A DNA stretch of 64,000 bases from Kingdonia uniflora (GCA_014058105.1 JACGCM010000560.1:5828001-5892000), one strand, 5' to 3'; shown: positions 21,574 through 32,827, counted from the stretch's first letter. The notes: generated by a model not told the origin, from the sequence alone. Numbers and translations are program-made.

Positions 21574-22758
21574 CTGTGGGACACATTTAAAATGTATATA
21601 ACATTAACTAGTTAAATAACTACAAGGTACAAAGGCCTACTACCTTTTCAAAGTATATGGACTACAGTGAATTTCACGATATTACTCTAGACTAATGATT
21701 AGCACATGAAGGAAGAAACTTTTCGATACTAAAAGGGAAGTCTAATATTAATCCGAAATGCTACAGATAAGTATTAAAGTTTGATTTAGTTTGTAGTATA
21801 ATTTCTCTTCTATTACAGAGAGGCTCTTATTTGCTAGGGTATGTATTGAGGTGCAACTTAATTTAGTTATTCTCAGTGCTTTGGAGGTGAGCACGAAGAT
21901 TCGGTTAGAGGAACTGAGAGAAGACAAGTTATTACAATCCAAGTGAATCGCAAGAGGGATGATGAGCTTTGAGAAAAGTTAACGCTCACAAGAGCTCTAC
22001 TAGTGGGGGCAAAGATAAGAATGGTAACGACACTGACACCATTGATTCTATAGGCCAGCCATTGGAGCTTGGCGTGGAATCATGTGGTATTGTCTCTAAG
22101 TAGAGAGGGTGTACCTAAACTAGATAGCAACAACAACAGAAACATTGTGAATAGTAGTGTCATAGAAGAGCAAAAAAAGGAAGAGACGGGGAATGAGAAG
22201 GAACTCGAAAGACTTCAGTACAGGAAACTTTGGGTTTTTTCTAGTTCACTTATATCAGTTATATCTATTCTTCTTTACGTGTGATTGAGATTCTGAGTAC
22301 CCCTTGATACTCTGGAGAGTGTTCTGGCATTTGTTTTCTATGACACCCTTAGTTTGTTGGAATCATGACTGACCTCTCGCCTAGCAAAAAACTACATATG
22401 TACTATTGGGTAGATTTCCTAATTGTCAAATATTCCACTAACGCCAGTGATGAATCCCCAGTCCACTCAACTCTTTTAGCTTCTTTCTTCATTTTTACTT
22501 TTGTTGATCTCCTTTTAATTACATATTTGTAACATTCATCTTGTCCCTTGACTTATTCAGTTATATTAGTAATTTTCCCTCTTCTTCTGACAAACACTTG
22601 TATTGTCTGAAAGCTATATGTATTTGGATGTTTAAACTAACTAGGTGGCACATACAATCTACAATCAATGGAAGGAAAATTAAATAACAATGCATAATCT
22701 ATATAAGCATGCCCAGTTTCACATTGAGAACAACACAAGATAAAGATAGTCAAATCAC
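21574..22758 (-). other. Large AGPase intron with unassigned insert-like sequence
   Basis: About 1.2 kb between two clear exons. Around 22000-22230 there is GC-richer, Asn/Glu-rich coding-like sequence on the plus strand (frame 22069-22284). It may be a fragment of an inserted element, but I cannot name it. Confidence 0.35.
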
Positions 22759-23829
22759 CTTCATCTCTACTCCATATTCTAGCCTTGAACGTACTCCAAC
22801 TATAGAATGTTCAACATGGCAATCCTTTAAAAAGCATCCATGTGAAATTATAGAGTTCAAAATCTGTAGGCAGTAGAAATCATTATAGTTAAAATTGTTA
22901 TGCAAAATATTCCAATATCAATGGGAAAAAATAAGTCACACACGCACACCTGGGACTTCTCTATTTTGGTCGGTGGTAAGAACCGAGGTGAAGTAAATAT
23001 AGGCTTCTGAGGATAAAAAAAGTAGAATTTGGGAGGCTTCAAAGAGAGCAAGAATCTGTTTCAGTTCATAGATATTTAATGGAACTAGATAATCGTCACA
23101 AAAAGAGAAGTTAAAAGGGGTAATACCAAATCAGTGAGCTAAATTTGCATCAAAAAGGGATTTTATTGTTCCAATATCTTTCCAATAGTCATTAAAGAGA
23201 TATGCCTGCCATAAAATGAATAATACCATGATTCAATTGCATAAATAAATTAATGACATCTTTTGATCTTCCGTTATTCAAAATGGCAACCCAAACATGT
23301 TAATATCAGTCAGTCTTTGGCAAAGAAGGGTACCATGAACAGAATCTAGTACCTGTACGTTAAATTCTTCAGCAGCCATCGGAATGATCTCTGATTCAAA
23401 ATCATTAGACGTTGGATAGTGCGACCTGGAGAAGTGAAGAAATTTAAATAGATCTTTTTTCATAGAAAATATTAGAATGACTGCAGATTTGTAATATGAA
23501 ATGAAAGTTCAAAGTTGTCACATATGCTTCGTGAGAATTAAACATAAAAATATTTGTTGAGATAATTACATAAGAAGGTCCAGCAGAACATCTATCTTGA
23601 AGACATATAATCCCATTAATGCAATGTATGGGAATCTCTTTGCATCGTCTCTTGACAATCCGAGAATAGATGTATCAGCTTGCTGCAGTTGAAGACATTT
23701 TCTTTACTTTCAACATGTATTTCTGAGTCCTTTTTAATTACTTAAAACTCATACTTCAACAACCATTACATAAGGACTTCCAATATGGAACACATAATAC
23801 AACCCATAGTGCAAAAAAAAAAAAGAGAT

Positions 23830-24940
23830 CGTGTTAAAGGCTGATAAACCAAGAGCCTCCATCCTATGGCAATGTCTACAACCCTGCAGCAATGGAAGTC
23901 AAGCCCCAATTACAGCACTGGAATATACATGTAAAAGTAACTGCAAGTCTTTTCCTTCTCAAAATGATAGGCATTCGAGAAAATTTATCCAGAAAATTCC
24001 ACATTCCTCCCTAAACGCCTTGAACCACCAAAAGCCTCCAAGAAATCATATAAATCCAAGAACAACTCACACAACTTGATACAGAAGGGACACCAAAGTA
24101 GAAGATGATCAAAGAATTTTGTTTATCTGCCTTTAACAAAGCGGACTCCCATCTATGTTCCTCCTCTTCAACATATTCTACTCATTGTTCTGCCAATGCA
24201 AAACATAGAAAGAAATCTCCTTCAACCTATCCAATTGGAAATCATATCATAATGTTTTTCTCCAACCTATTTCTCTCAAGTAGTGACCACAAAATGATTC
24301 AGTGAGAACTTACCTTTCTTGGATCATTTTCATCTCTAGCCATCCTTCCTTAAGCATCACCATCGAGGTACACATTTGAATGATCATTTATGGGGGCGAA
24401 CTTCTTACTGAAATTGGTTCTGGAAAGATGCAAACTCCAATACTAAGTCCCCAAGCTATTTAAAATTATGCAACTCACTTACCAAAGATCATAATAAGCA
24501 TAAATTGATAGAAAAGTCTCAGCAGATGGCCTAGAATCACACACAATATCATGCCAAAAGCGAGTCTCAACCTACTGCTGATAATAGAGGGTTCAATAGC
24601 TCCCTAAACTGATCCGATATTGATTATCAACCCCCATAAGGTCCCCTTTAAGTAATACTGAGTTTTATGAAAGCAAGGAAAACTCAATACCAAGTTTGGT
24701 TTTCCTAACCTCAGCCCTGAAAAGTACTTATCGTCCCGCCTAAATTTCCACAACTACTTCCCAAGAACCGCAACATATTATTTTCCTAGAAAAATGTTTG
24801 AACCAATCACTCAATAAACTGTCTCCGGATTAAGAAGATGAAGCATATCACCACTAGAGGGAGTCCATCCACAGGAGCTTTCCAATCCTCTCAAGCCTCA
24901 AACCCGTATCCAGGAAATGACATTTTACATTTGGATGTTC
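23830..24940 (-). mobile_element. LINE (L1-type) 3' fragment inside an AGPase intron
   Basis: On the minus strand about 24570-24480 reads VETRFWHDIVCDSRPSAETF, the TRFW-D-W pattern found after the RT in plant LINEs. Further on (about 24110-24030) comes FDHLLLWCPFCIKLCELFLD, the zinc-binding end (DHLLLHC pattern). Frames are broken by stops. It lies between the exons at 24984-25077 and 23570-23682, in the same orientation as the gene. No clear poly(A) tail is seen. Confidence 0.6.
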
Positions 24941-25807
24941 ATGAAATGAAACAGTCAAATGGTAAATGAGATATAGTAGTTACCATGGATTTCAGATTTT
25001 CTCCCTTTGGTTTCTTAAGGAACTGAAAAATCCGTCCAGATTTATCAATCTTCATCAATCCGAAATCAGAAGCACGGCTGCAAGTAGAAAGATTGAAGAA
25101 AACTACTTTCATAAAAATATTAACGAATACGGTTTCTGTGTTCTTGGAGAAAGAACTATACGGTATAAGTTCAAACCAAAAGTGATGTACTATAAAATTC
25201 CTTCAATTATTCGCCTTCAGTCCATGGAGAGACAAGACACAAAAATATCAGCACCTGAATCAATGTGCTTCTGCAAAGTGTTCCAAAAAATGATTAGATA
25301 TTGTAGAGAAGATTAAAGATTTAAACATAAATAAGAATAGGCTAAACGGGTTATTTTTTAACCTGCACAAAATCCATATAGTCCATGCGGTAAAGATGAT
25401 CACCAAACAATATTAGAATGTTCTCAATGTGTCTGTGCTTAGCGTCCCGCACAGGTTGTTAAGATAATCATAACAGCATGATCATAAATTTCATATTTAT
25501 ATAGTAAAAAATTTAACGGATCAGCATGTGGCATCAAAATGACATTGGTATAACGAAAAAGATAGTGCACACCTCAAAAAAGCCATGCGAATTGTCTTAC
25601 AGCATCTGCTGTTCCCTGAAACCACTTTTTTCTAGATTCACCTGACCTTTGGATAACAACTAAAACCTAGTACCATTAGATAATAGGAAATATTAAGCAT
25701 AAATAGTCAATTAAATTTATACAAAACCAATTAGTGACAATCATTTTCCAATCTCATCTAATTATTATATAAACAACATAGATAGAGCTATAACTTATGA
25801 ACGTTTA

Positions 25808-26119
25808 GAATCAAACCAAGTAAAGCACGTAAGATCGCAAGAACACCACCTTTTCCCCTTCTAATCGCGGAGAGCATGGGCAGCTCTCATATACTCTTTG
25901 CCAACAAAGTAAGCCTTCCCAAGAAAATAAATATCATTATTGACATTATCGTCTTCCTGATGAACTGAGGTCATTACATAGGAGACCCCAGTGATGGGTG
26001 TCGATGTATTGATCTCAGAGAATATTCGTCGAATGCTTGAGCCCCTTCGTTGGAATTTGGTGTTGGATAGTGTCGTCTGTGTTGTGTCTTGCTCGAGTCC
26101 AACTAGTTGCTCTACTACC
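25808..26119 (-). pseudogene. APC8/CDC23 (anaphase-promoting complex subunit 8) N-terminal fragment
   Basis: After an acceptor-like GATTCAG the minus strand reads VVEQLVGLEQD, then TKFQRRGSSIRRIFSEINTS, STPITGVSYVMTSV, and NDIYFLGKAYFVGKEYMRAA followed by HALRD. This follows the plant APC8 N-terminus, including the first TPR-like helices. A TAG (25863-25861) follows ALRD, and one frame over continues VFLRSYVLYLV before similarity ends near 25808. APC8 is a scaffold subunit of the mitotic ubiquitin ligase. Only about 100 residues remain. It lies 140 bp upstream of the first AGPase exon on the same strand, which is not a normal gene arrangement. Confidence 0.75.
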
Positions 26120-26304
26120 CTGAATCACGAGAGAGAGAGACTGAGACAGAGATTAGAGTTATAGAGAGGTACCATGTGGAGGCAAAGTAGAGGCAACGAT
26201 ATCAGATCAATTCCTTCTTGCATAATTACCATGGAAATGATCGAGGCCATCCAACTGCACACCTCGTCATACGCATCGGTGGAATGCAAAAGTTTTGGTT
26301 GTTT

Positions 26305-26482
26305 TATTATAATTATAAATGTTAGATCTAGAAAGAGTTCTGAGGAAGCCTAGGGTTTTTGGAGTGATTTTCTTGTAATTACTTCATTTTTATAAGCAAT
26401 TGAAGCTTTATTTTTCCAAAATCATTGGTGTTCTTCATACTTTTCAACTAACTAGAGTTTCTCAATCGTATTGTGGATTAAG
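26305..26482 (+). repeat. Truncated 5' LTR of copy B
   Basis: Starting TGTTAGATCTAGAAAGAGTT and ending ATTGTGGATTAAG, this matches the last part of the 3' LTR (29045-29205) and both LTRs of copy A. The first 310 bp or so are missing. Confidence 0.75.
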
Positions 26483-26492
26483 TGATATCAGT
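26483..26492 (+). promoter_or_regulatory. Primer-binding site of copy B
   Basis: TGATATCAGT directly follows the LTR, identical to copy A and one base from the initiator tRNA-Met site TGGTATCAG. Confidence 0.6.
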
Positions 26493-26529
26493 TTTCCAGT
26501 TACGATTTTCGAGGGGTTGATTGTGGTTT

Positions 26530-27640
26530 ATGGTCTCTATACGTGACCGTCTCAAGCAAACGAATAAGAAGTTAGTGAGTTCGTTGAAGATCCATCGCAA
26601 ACCTAATTCGAAGAAGAATGACGATTTGCAGATCGGCGATTCCAACGATCGACTCACAACTTTGGAAATGATGATTTATGACCTAACTTCTACTATATGG
26701 GAGTTAGTAGAATAATTGCGTCTCACAAACCTTACGATGGGTTCCGCTTCGGTGAAACGGTGAGGCAGCTCGAAAAAGAAAGGGGTTTCGACAGTGGATG
26801 GAGATGAGGATAATGCGGAGATAGATAGCGATTCTAGTGATGCCGAATCCGTCAAGGAGCACCCAGGTTTTGGTAAGTCAATAAATCCTATGCGTAATCT
26901 TCGTATTAGTTTTAATATTGAGATTTCGGTATTCGATGGTTCCGTCGATGCCGAGAAATTAGATAATTGGTTAGATAGGTTAGAGACCTATTTTTCTATT
27001 TACAAATACTTCAATGCTCAGCAAATATGCTTTGCTACGTTGAAATTCGTAAGTTATGCACTCACGTGGTGGAAATCTTATCAAAAATGCCACGATGTAA
27101 GAGATTTGGGTTGGAAAGAATTCAAGGTTTTAGTGCGAAAGCAGTTTTATCCGATTGGGTATGAGTAAGAGAGATAGTATAAATGCCACAATTTGCGTTA
27201 AAAGTTTGAACAATTCGTATAAGAGTACACTACGACATTCTATAACCAAGCTTTGATTTTGGACATTGATGTAGACGAGTATGAGGTATTCATGAATTAC
27301 ATGGGGGGTTTGTCGGAGTCCATTAGAAGAGAATTGAAGCTCTTTACTGTGGCCAATATTGAGGACGCTACCGTGAAGGCAATTGCCATTGAAGGCAAGT
27401 ACTTGAAGAGTGACAAAGAAGACGACAAAATCAAGTCAGGGTACAAGTCTAGTTGAAAATACGAGCATAAGGGAGAGGCCAAAGGAGAGGGTTCTTCGTT
27501 CAAGGAGTTTCATTATACTCATTATAAGGCGAGTGGGCATATTTTCGATTATTATTGGAAACTTCACCCGAAGCTTATGTTGAAGGAGGAAAAGATCAAG
27601 AAAGAGAGATATGCACTAGCTGCAGAGGTTGTTGACCTCC
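26530..27640 (+). pseudogene. Gag of copy B
   Basis: ATG at 26530 begins MVSIRDRLKQTNKKLVSSLK. A break near 26715 is followed by an acidic region (DSSDAESVKEH), then the Ty3 capsid core WLDRLETYFSIYKYF and LTWWKSYQKCHD, up to YPIGYE at 27168. A third frame (27253-27456) carries VDEYEVFMNYMGGLSESIRR. The zinc-knuckle region at about 27510-27560 reads HYTHYKASGHIFDYYWKLH, lacking the Cys residues of CCHC. Gag would form the packaging particle; this copy cannot. Confidence 0.75.
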
Positions 27641-27730
27641 CGGATTTAGATAAACCAAATCTTAACCTTACACTTATGTTTCAGCAGAATTTGGCTAACA
27701 AGTAGAAGAATCGAGAATAACTTTTTCATG

Positions 27731-28680
27731 TCAGAATTCAGGTAAAGAAGAGCTTAGTCGAGGCCATTGCTGATTTGGGCAGTCAGAAAAATTTGATTTC
27801 TGAGGCGTTGGTGAAGAAGATGGGTTTGGCGACTATAGCTCATCCTAAGCAATATGGTTTGGGGTGGATTTAGAAAGATACAGATTTGATGATCACGAAG
27901 TAGTGTATATTCAAGTTTGTGATCACTGAAAGGTTTATTGACGAGGTAACGTGTGAGGTGGTTCCTTTGGATGTGTATCAGGTCATCTAGGGAGTCACTT
28001 ATCTTTGGGACCGAGATACAATTCATTACCGTAGAGCTCGCAAGTATCGTCTTGTGAAAGAGGGAAATGAGTTCCATATCAATGCTTGTAAGGAGTATGT
28101 CTCTACATCTAATTTGGTAACGACGACTCAGGTGAAGCGATTGGTTAATGCGAGCGGTAAGTTTGTGTTATTGGTTCGACTGATTTAGGAAGGTACGTTG
28201 GCTAGAGTGTTGTCTCCTATGACAACATCTTATAGGCAACCACCCAACATGGGGGCGTTGCAAGAGGAGGTTGTGGTACATACTGATCACAAACCATTCT
28301 AGTTTTTAGCTACACAGTCCAAGCTATAGCAAGCTCGCCAGATGAAGGGGTTGTCATATCTCCAATAATTTCCCTTGATTATAAAATATAAAAAGGGAGT
28401 GGACAACAAATTGGCTAATAGGTTATCTCGACTCCCATTACCAGCTACTTCTGCTATGTTGGTTTCTATACAGATACAACCCTTTGTTACGTCAGGATAT
28501 GTTGCAGGATATGATGATCCCAAGGGGCGTAGTGTATTTCACCGAAAGTTATTGCCAGGCAAGACTTGTGGTGGTATTGAGTCATTCCGAGTTGGGAAGA
28601 AGGGTCAACTCCATAGTAAGTTGAAGTGGTACAACAAGGACATGGACAACGCTGCATTCCCACCTCTCTAGTTCTAGCTT
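27731..28680 (+). pseudogene. Protease-like region, RNase H scrap and tail of copy B
   Basis: The frame reads SLVEAIADLGSQKNLISEAL (the protease Asp is in the context ADLGS), then ERFIDEVTCEVVPLDVYQVI and YRLVKEGNEFHI. After VLSPMTTSYRQPPNMGALQE it jumps to VVVHTDHKPF and KGVDNKLANRLSRLPLPATS. The last block (28375-28671) ends NAAFPPL. Several in-frame TAGs occur where copy A has sense codons (for example Gln), consistent with C-to-T decay. Confidence 0.7.
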
Positions 28681-28715
28681 GAGCAGGAGCTCAAGGCTCC
28701 TAAAGGGGGGAGCCA

Positions 28716-29205
28716 TGATCCAGGAGGATCTAGTCGAAGACCAAAAATTAGTTAAGTCGTTTGAACGACTCTCTATTTCCTTCGAACGACTTATATTCAT
28801 CCCACTAGAAATTTAGCCCAGAGCCATATTTTGTTTGAACGAGTTGATTTTTGGTTCTAATGACTAGGCAAGTTTCTAAGGTTTTAGTCCAATTAGTCGT
28901 AAAGTCGTTCAAACCACTCTCTAGTTCATTCGAACGACTTTGGCAGTGTTTTTGATTTTCTGGCATTGTTTTGCCTCGAGATCCATTCTTTTATGATTTT
29001 TGAGTTCCCAAGTAAATAAAGGGAACTTAGGTTATTTTCTAGGTTATGTTAGATCTAGAAAGAGTTTTGAGGAAGCTTAGAATTTTTGGAGTAATTTTCT
29101 TGTAATTACTTTTTTTTAAGCAATTGAAGCTTTATTTTTCCCAATCAATTGGTGTTCTTCAAACTTTCATCTAACTAGGGTTTCTCAATCATATTGTGGA
29201 TTAAT
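28716..29205 (+). repeat. 3' LTR of copy B (490 bp) with TTCGAA palindromes
   Basis: It starts TGATCCAGGAGGATC and ends ATTGTGGATTAA. The first two-thirds match the truncated LTR at 11788-12125 and carry repeated GTCGTTTGAACGACT-type palindromes. The last third matches copy A. This mosaic suggests LTR recombination within the family. Confidence 0.78.
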
Positions 29206-29778
29206 GTCAGTTCATAGGGATTCCAAAAGGAACACGTGGAGGTTTATTCTATAGTTCTACTTAGCAGATACTACAACATAGTTTTGAATGCAGAAAAAAT
29301 AAAAATGGGATACATTACCATGAAGATAGGTGATAGTTTTGAATCTTGATTTTAGTATATTGGGTGCTACAATTTTTGGAAGTAAAGAGCAAAGGGTAGT
29401 AACAGTGTAATAACAAAAAAAAGGTAAATCAGTAAAAAAACTGACATTAAGAACAAATCCAGCAGGGTAAGAGTTTGGGTTGGGTTTGCAAATCTAAACC
29501 CAAACTCAAACTATTTGCCTCCCAGCAGCAAAAAAATGGGTGCGGGTTAGTTGAGCTGGACTTGTCAGAACCCAACCGAGTTTGAGGAGCTCAAAAAAAA
29601 AAAAAAAAGTTTGACAGTGTTTCTTTTACAGTCTGGATTTTTCGGGAAGTAAAAAGAGCACCGCGTGGTAATCAAAACTCCTCCAAACTCAATTATTTTT
29701 CCTGAGCACTCCATTGCTACTTCTTCTCCCCCAAAACCAATTGCAGAGCATAGAGGAGAACCTCTATACTCTCCCTAA

Positions 29779-31252
29779 ATGGCGAACTCCGGCACCAGCA
29801 ATAATAACTCTACATCATCGACCCCATCCTCCTATAACCCACCTTCAACACCATTCCGTCAACACCCATCATCACAATTATCTCTATACCTCTACCAGAA
29901 CCAATCACAATTCCAACCTTAATTCTAATCACAGAACCTACCTCCGTTTACCATGTCGTAAGGGGATCTTAGTTATGGACAATATCAAAATCCATTTATA
30001 CTCTCTCAGCCGCAACCTCAGGCGTTTAGCATGTACTATCAACCCTATTTGCTCACTCAACCTCACGGTTTTCAACCTCCAAATTACTTTCAGAACTACC
30101 TATTCAATGGTGAATCTTCTCAGCACAGTCAAAGTATCACAAATGCGTCAATACCTGTTAAAGCGGCGACGCCCCAGAAAGAAAAAAGAAAAGGAAGAAA
30201 GAAAAGAGCACCTGAAAAACAAAGATAAAGCGTGCAAGTGCCTGAAGATGCTGAGTTTTTGGATAAGACGGATGATGGTCGACTGCATTGGATGGAAGCA
30301 TACTTTATGTGTCTCGCAAGGGCATGGGTAATAGCTTCTGTCCAGACAGTGGATCGTACAAAGGGTTTCACTTTTTATTAAAAGGTCAACATTGCCTTTA
30401 ACAGAGACCCTGAGTGGCACCACAAGACGATTAAGTAGGTTGACCAAAGCTTAGTGGTATACCCTTAATGCACAATATGTGGCGTACAAGGGGATAGTTG
30501 CTCAGGAACGATTTAGGAATAGCAGCAGGAAAACAGAAGAAGATTGGGTACATTCTAATTTCCTTTAACTCAATTTCATTTATTTCTCTCGGATATACAT
30601 GTTATTTATTTGTATTTGGTAATTTTTTGAATTGTAGAAAAACGATGTACACAAGATTTATTAAGGCTTGAATGACGGCAATGACTTCAAATACCGTGTA
30701 GCATATAAGATTTTGTTGCGAGAACCACGATGGGCCAACCTAAGGGATGATGGGTTGAACCATGCTAGGAATGTACCAAGAAATGTTGCCAGGAGAACAT
30801 TGGATAATTCTTCATCGGGGAACTCGGTCAAATCAAAGAATCTATCAGAGGACCCCGATGACCCACCTATAACTTAATTCGTGGGTCTAAATTATGAATT
30901 AGATGATTCGTTGTATGAGGGTGGAAGAAGGCCCATCGGCCAAAAACTCTTAAGAAAGAACCTTGAAATACAAAAGGCATTGGATGGTGTTGTTGCATCT
31001 GGTAGCGGTATCCAATCAATGCTGGATGAACTACGGTTGGAGAAGAGACAATCGAAAGAGGAAAATAAAAGAAGAAGAGCGGAAGCAAATCAACAATGGC
31101 AAGCCAAAATGAATTTGGAACAAGCAAGGGAAGATCGCAAAATCATGGAGAAAGACCTAAGTAATCTTTTTAGACATCAATTGCAATACTATTTGCAAAG
31201 GCAAGCTGAGATCATGGAATATCTAGCCAAGAGGGGCGGACGAGGTACTTGA
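29779..31252 (+). pseudogene. Harbinger ORF1 (trihelix/Myb-like DNA-binding accessory protein)
   Basis: From ATG at 29779 the frame gives a Ser/Pro/Gln-rich N-terminus (YYQPYLLTQPHGFQPPNYFQ at about 30031). A basic stretch KEKRKGRKKRAPEKQR follows, then a Myb/trihelix-like domain (WMEAYFMCLARAWVIASVQ, about 30290). An intron with GTACATT and TTGTAG ends fits 30549-30638. The C-terminal part (30668-31252) has FKYRVAYKILLREPRWANLR, RRPIGQKLLRK and a charged helix ending MEYLAKRGGRGT. This is the standard partner of the Harbinger transposase, thought to help it bind termini and enter the nucleus. Stops and a frameshift near 30370 break it. Confidence 0.72.
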
Positions 31253-31501
31253 AGTGGTAATGAAATGTAATTTAACTTTGCTATATATAAAAGTTTTCTT
31301 TCCAAAAATATAGTTTACCTTCCAATAATGTACTTTGCTATTGAAGAATATAATCTTATTTTTGAAATGTTTATTTCTGATAATATTGCGTTAAAACAAA
31401 TACAAGATTAATGCAATATCAAAAACTTGTTTAATAAATTTGTACAACTAAAAAGCATTAAATTATATCAAGAACACAGAGATAATACAAGAAATGGAGT
31501 A

Positions 31502-32827
31502 CTAGGTTTGAAGATTTCCCTTCACGACCCACAAATGCTCGATTAGATCATCTTTTAGATCAAAGTACAGTTCTCGACTTTGAATGCGATTTATTTTTGA
31601 TATAAAAGATTCTATTATTCCGTGTTCGCGTATAATATTAAACCGTTCGCCCTTGATAGTTGAGGGATCGGCCGGATTGTAGTTTAAGTATGATGGGAAT
31701 GAACCTCGTTCCTCTACGACGATCATATTATGCATTATCACGCACGCCTTCATAATATTGTTCAAAACCTCAGGTTTCCTCAATTTAACCAGATTTTTTT
31801 ATAATATTGAACCGAGATTTTAAAATCCCAAACACCCGTTCTACGTCTTTTTGGCAACTTTCTTGTTATTGAGCAAAAAAAATTTGCTTTGCTGTAACCG
31901 GATAGGATATGGTTTGGACAAGTGTTTCCCATTTGGGGTATGTGCCATTCGCTAGGTAATACCCCATATCATAAGCCTTTCCAGAAATTGTATAATTACA
32001 AGGCGGGGTAATAACATCGGCCAGGTTGGTAAAAAGATGTGATTATTGCAGGACATTGATATCATTGTTAGACCCTGGTAACCAAAAAAAAACATGCCAA
32101 ATCCAAAGGTCGTGTGAAGCTACCACTTTAAGAATCAGTGTTGCCTTGGGGTAATGACCAGTAAATTGACCGTGCCAAGCTATGAGACAATTTTTCCATA
32201 TCCAATACATGCAATCAAGGCTTCCTAACATGCCGGGAAATCCCTGTGACTCTCTGATCGCTTTTAACCTTTCGACGTCGGCCGTGTTTGGCGCTCGAAG
32301 ATATTCCTCGCCAAATTTTTTTATAACTGCAACACAAAATCTTTCCATACATAACAAGGTTGTGCTTTCTCATATTCGGATATACTCATCAAAAAGATCT
32401 GCCACAACAACGTAGCTTTGGAAACGTAGTGCTGCGACTACCTTTTAATATGGTGATAACCCTATACTGCCAGCATTGTTGAGTTTTTGGACAAAGTAAT
32501 GATCATGTGCAATGACTGCATTGAATATACGTATAAACATGTATCTACTAATACGAAAACGTCACCAAAATTCCCATGGCTCATATGTGCAATTTGGCTT
32601 GAAGTAGTCCCATATAATGCTGTAATGCCCCAATGGGTGATCTCGCTTCTTTTTCTTATCCTTACGGCTCATGATACTTCCGCCGTGACTCGAAGTTGTA
32701 TCATGTACTACTAGATTTGTTGCAGAATGCAAACTGCCACCGTACAGTCAAAGATAAGATCGTCAGAGGAGGACGACGATACACGTGGAGGATCATCAAT
32801 GGATGAATACGATAATGAAGAAAACAT
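31502..32827 (-). pseudogene. PIF/Harbinger transposase (DDE superfamily 4 type)
   Basis: The start is ATG at 32827-32825 (MFSSLSYSSIDDPPRVSSSS). The N-terminal helix-turn-helix region (about 32640-32360) reads in shifting frames. The catalytic core has GMLGSLDCMYWIWKNC (first Asp), LPGSNNDINVLQ (second Asp, 32060-32045) and KDVERVFGIL (Glu, about 31840). The C-terminal frame 31783-31502 begins MRKPEVLNNIMKACVIMHNM. All three catalytic residues remain but the frame is broken several times. It faces ORF1 tail to tail, the usual arrangement. Confidence 0.82.

Larger units (their letters stand above)
20854..25666 (-). pseudogene. ADP-glucose pyrophosphorylase large subunit, C-terminal two-thirds, spliced-gene pseudogene
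   Basis: Eleven exons read on the minus strand: 25573-25666, 25363-25446, 25215-25270, 24984-25077, 23570-23682, 23353-23425, 23127-23205, 22950-23036, 22759-22863, 21467-21573 and 21263-21322, then a final exon 20854-20955 (twelve blocks). Diagnostic peptides in order are [118 protein letters not shown] and EFYIRSGITVVLKNSTIPD. The family makes ADP-glucose for starch in plastids; DTMMMG...[10 protein letters not shown] is typical of the large (regulatory) subunit. The N-terminal exons with the Gly-rich nucleotide site and transit peptide are missing. Disabling changes are an extra T in the first exon, acceptor GG instead of AG at 25447-25448, a 2-base loss near 23135, and TAG at 20935-20937. 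Confidence 0.9.
26305..29205 (+). mobile_element. RT-less Ty3/gypsy element, copy B (5' LTR truncated)
   Basis: The plus strand holds the last 178 bp of a 5' LTR (26305-26482), a primer site, gag, protease-like region, the same jump into HTDHKPF as in copy A, the same tail ending KGGSHDPGGS, and a full 3' LTR (28716-29205). RT and integrase are absent. The first gag codons and the tail align with copy A throughout, so both derive from one deleted master. The left end joins unrelated DNA, so no target duplication can be seen. Confidence 0.82.

Noticed and set aside
25835..25950. Reading the APC8 fragment as an N-terminal AGPase exon
   Set aside because: RRGSSIRRIFSE and YFLGKAYFVGKEYMRAAHALRD match APC8, not AGPase, and no Gly-rich nucleotide motif is present.
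29714..30331. A 205-codon plus-strand ORF over Harbinger ORF1
   Set aside because: It is in a different frame from the Gln/Pro-rich start and trihelix-like motifs; the frame starting at 29779 carries the recognisable protein.
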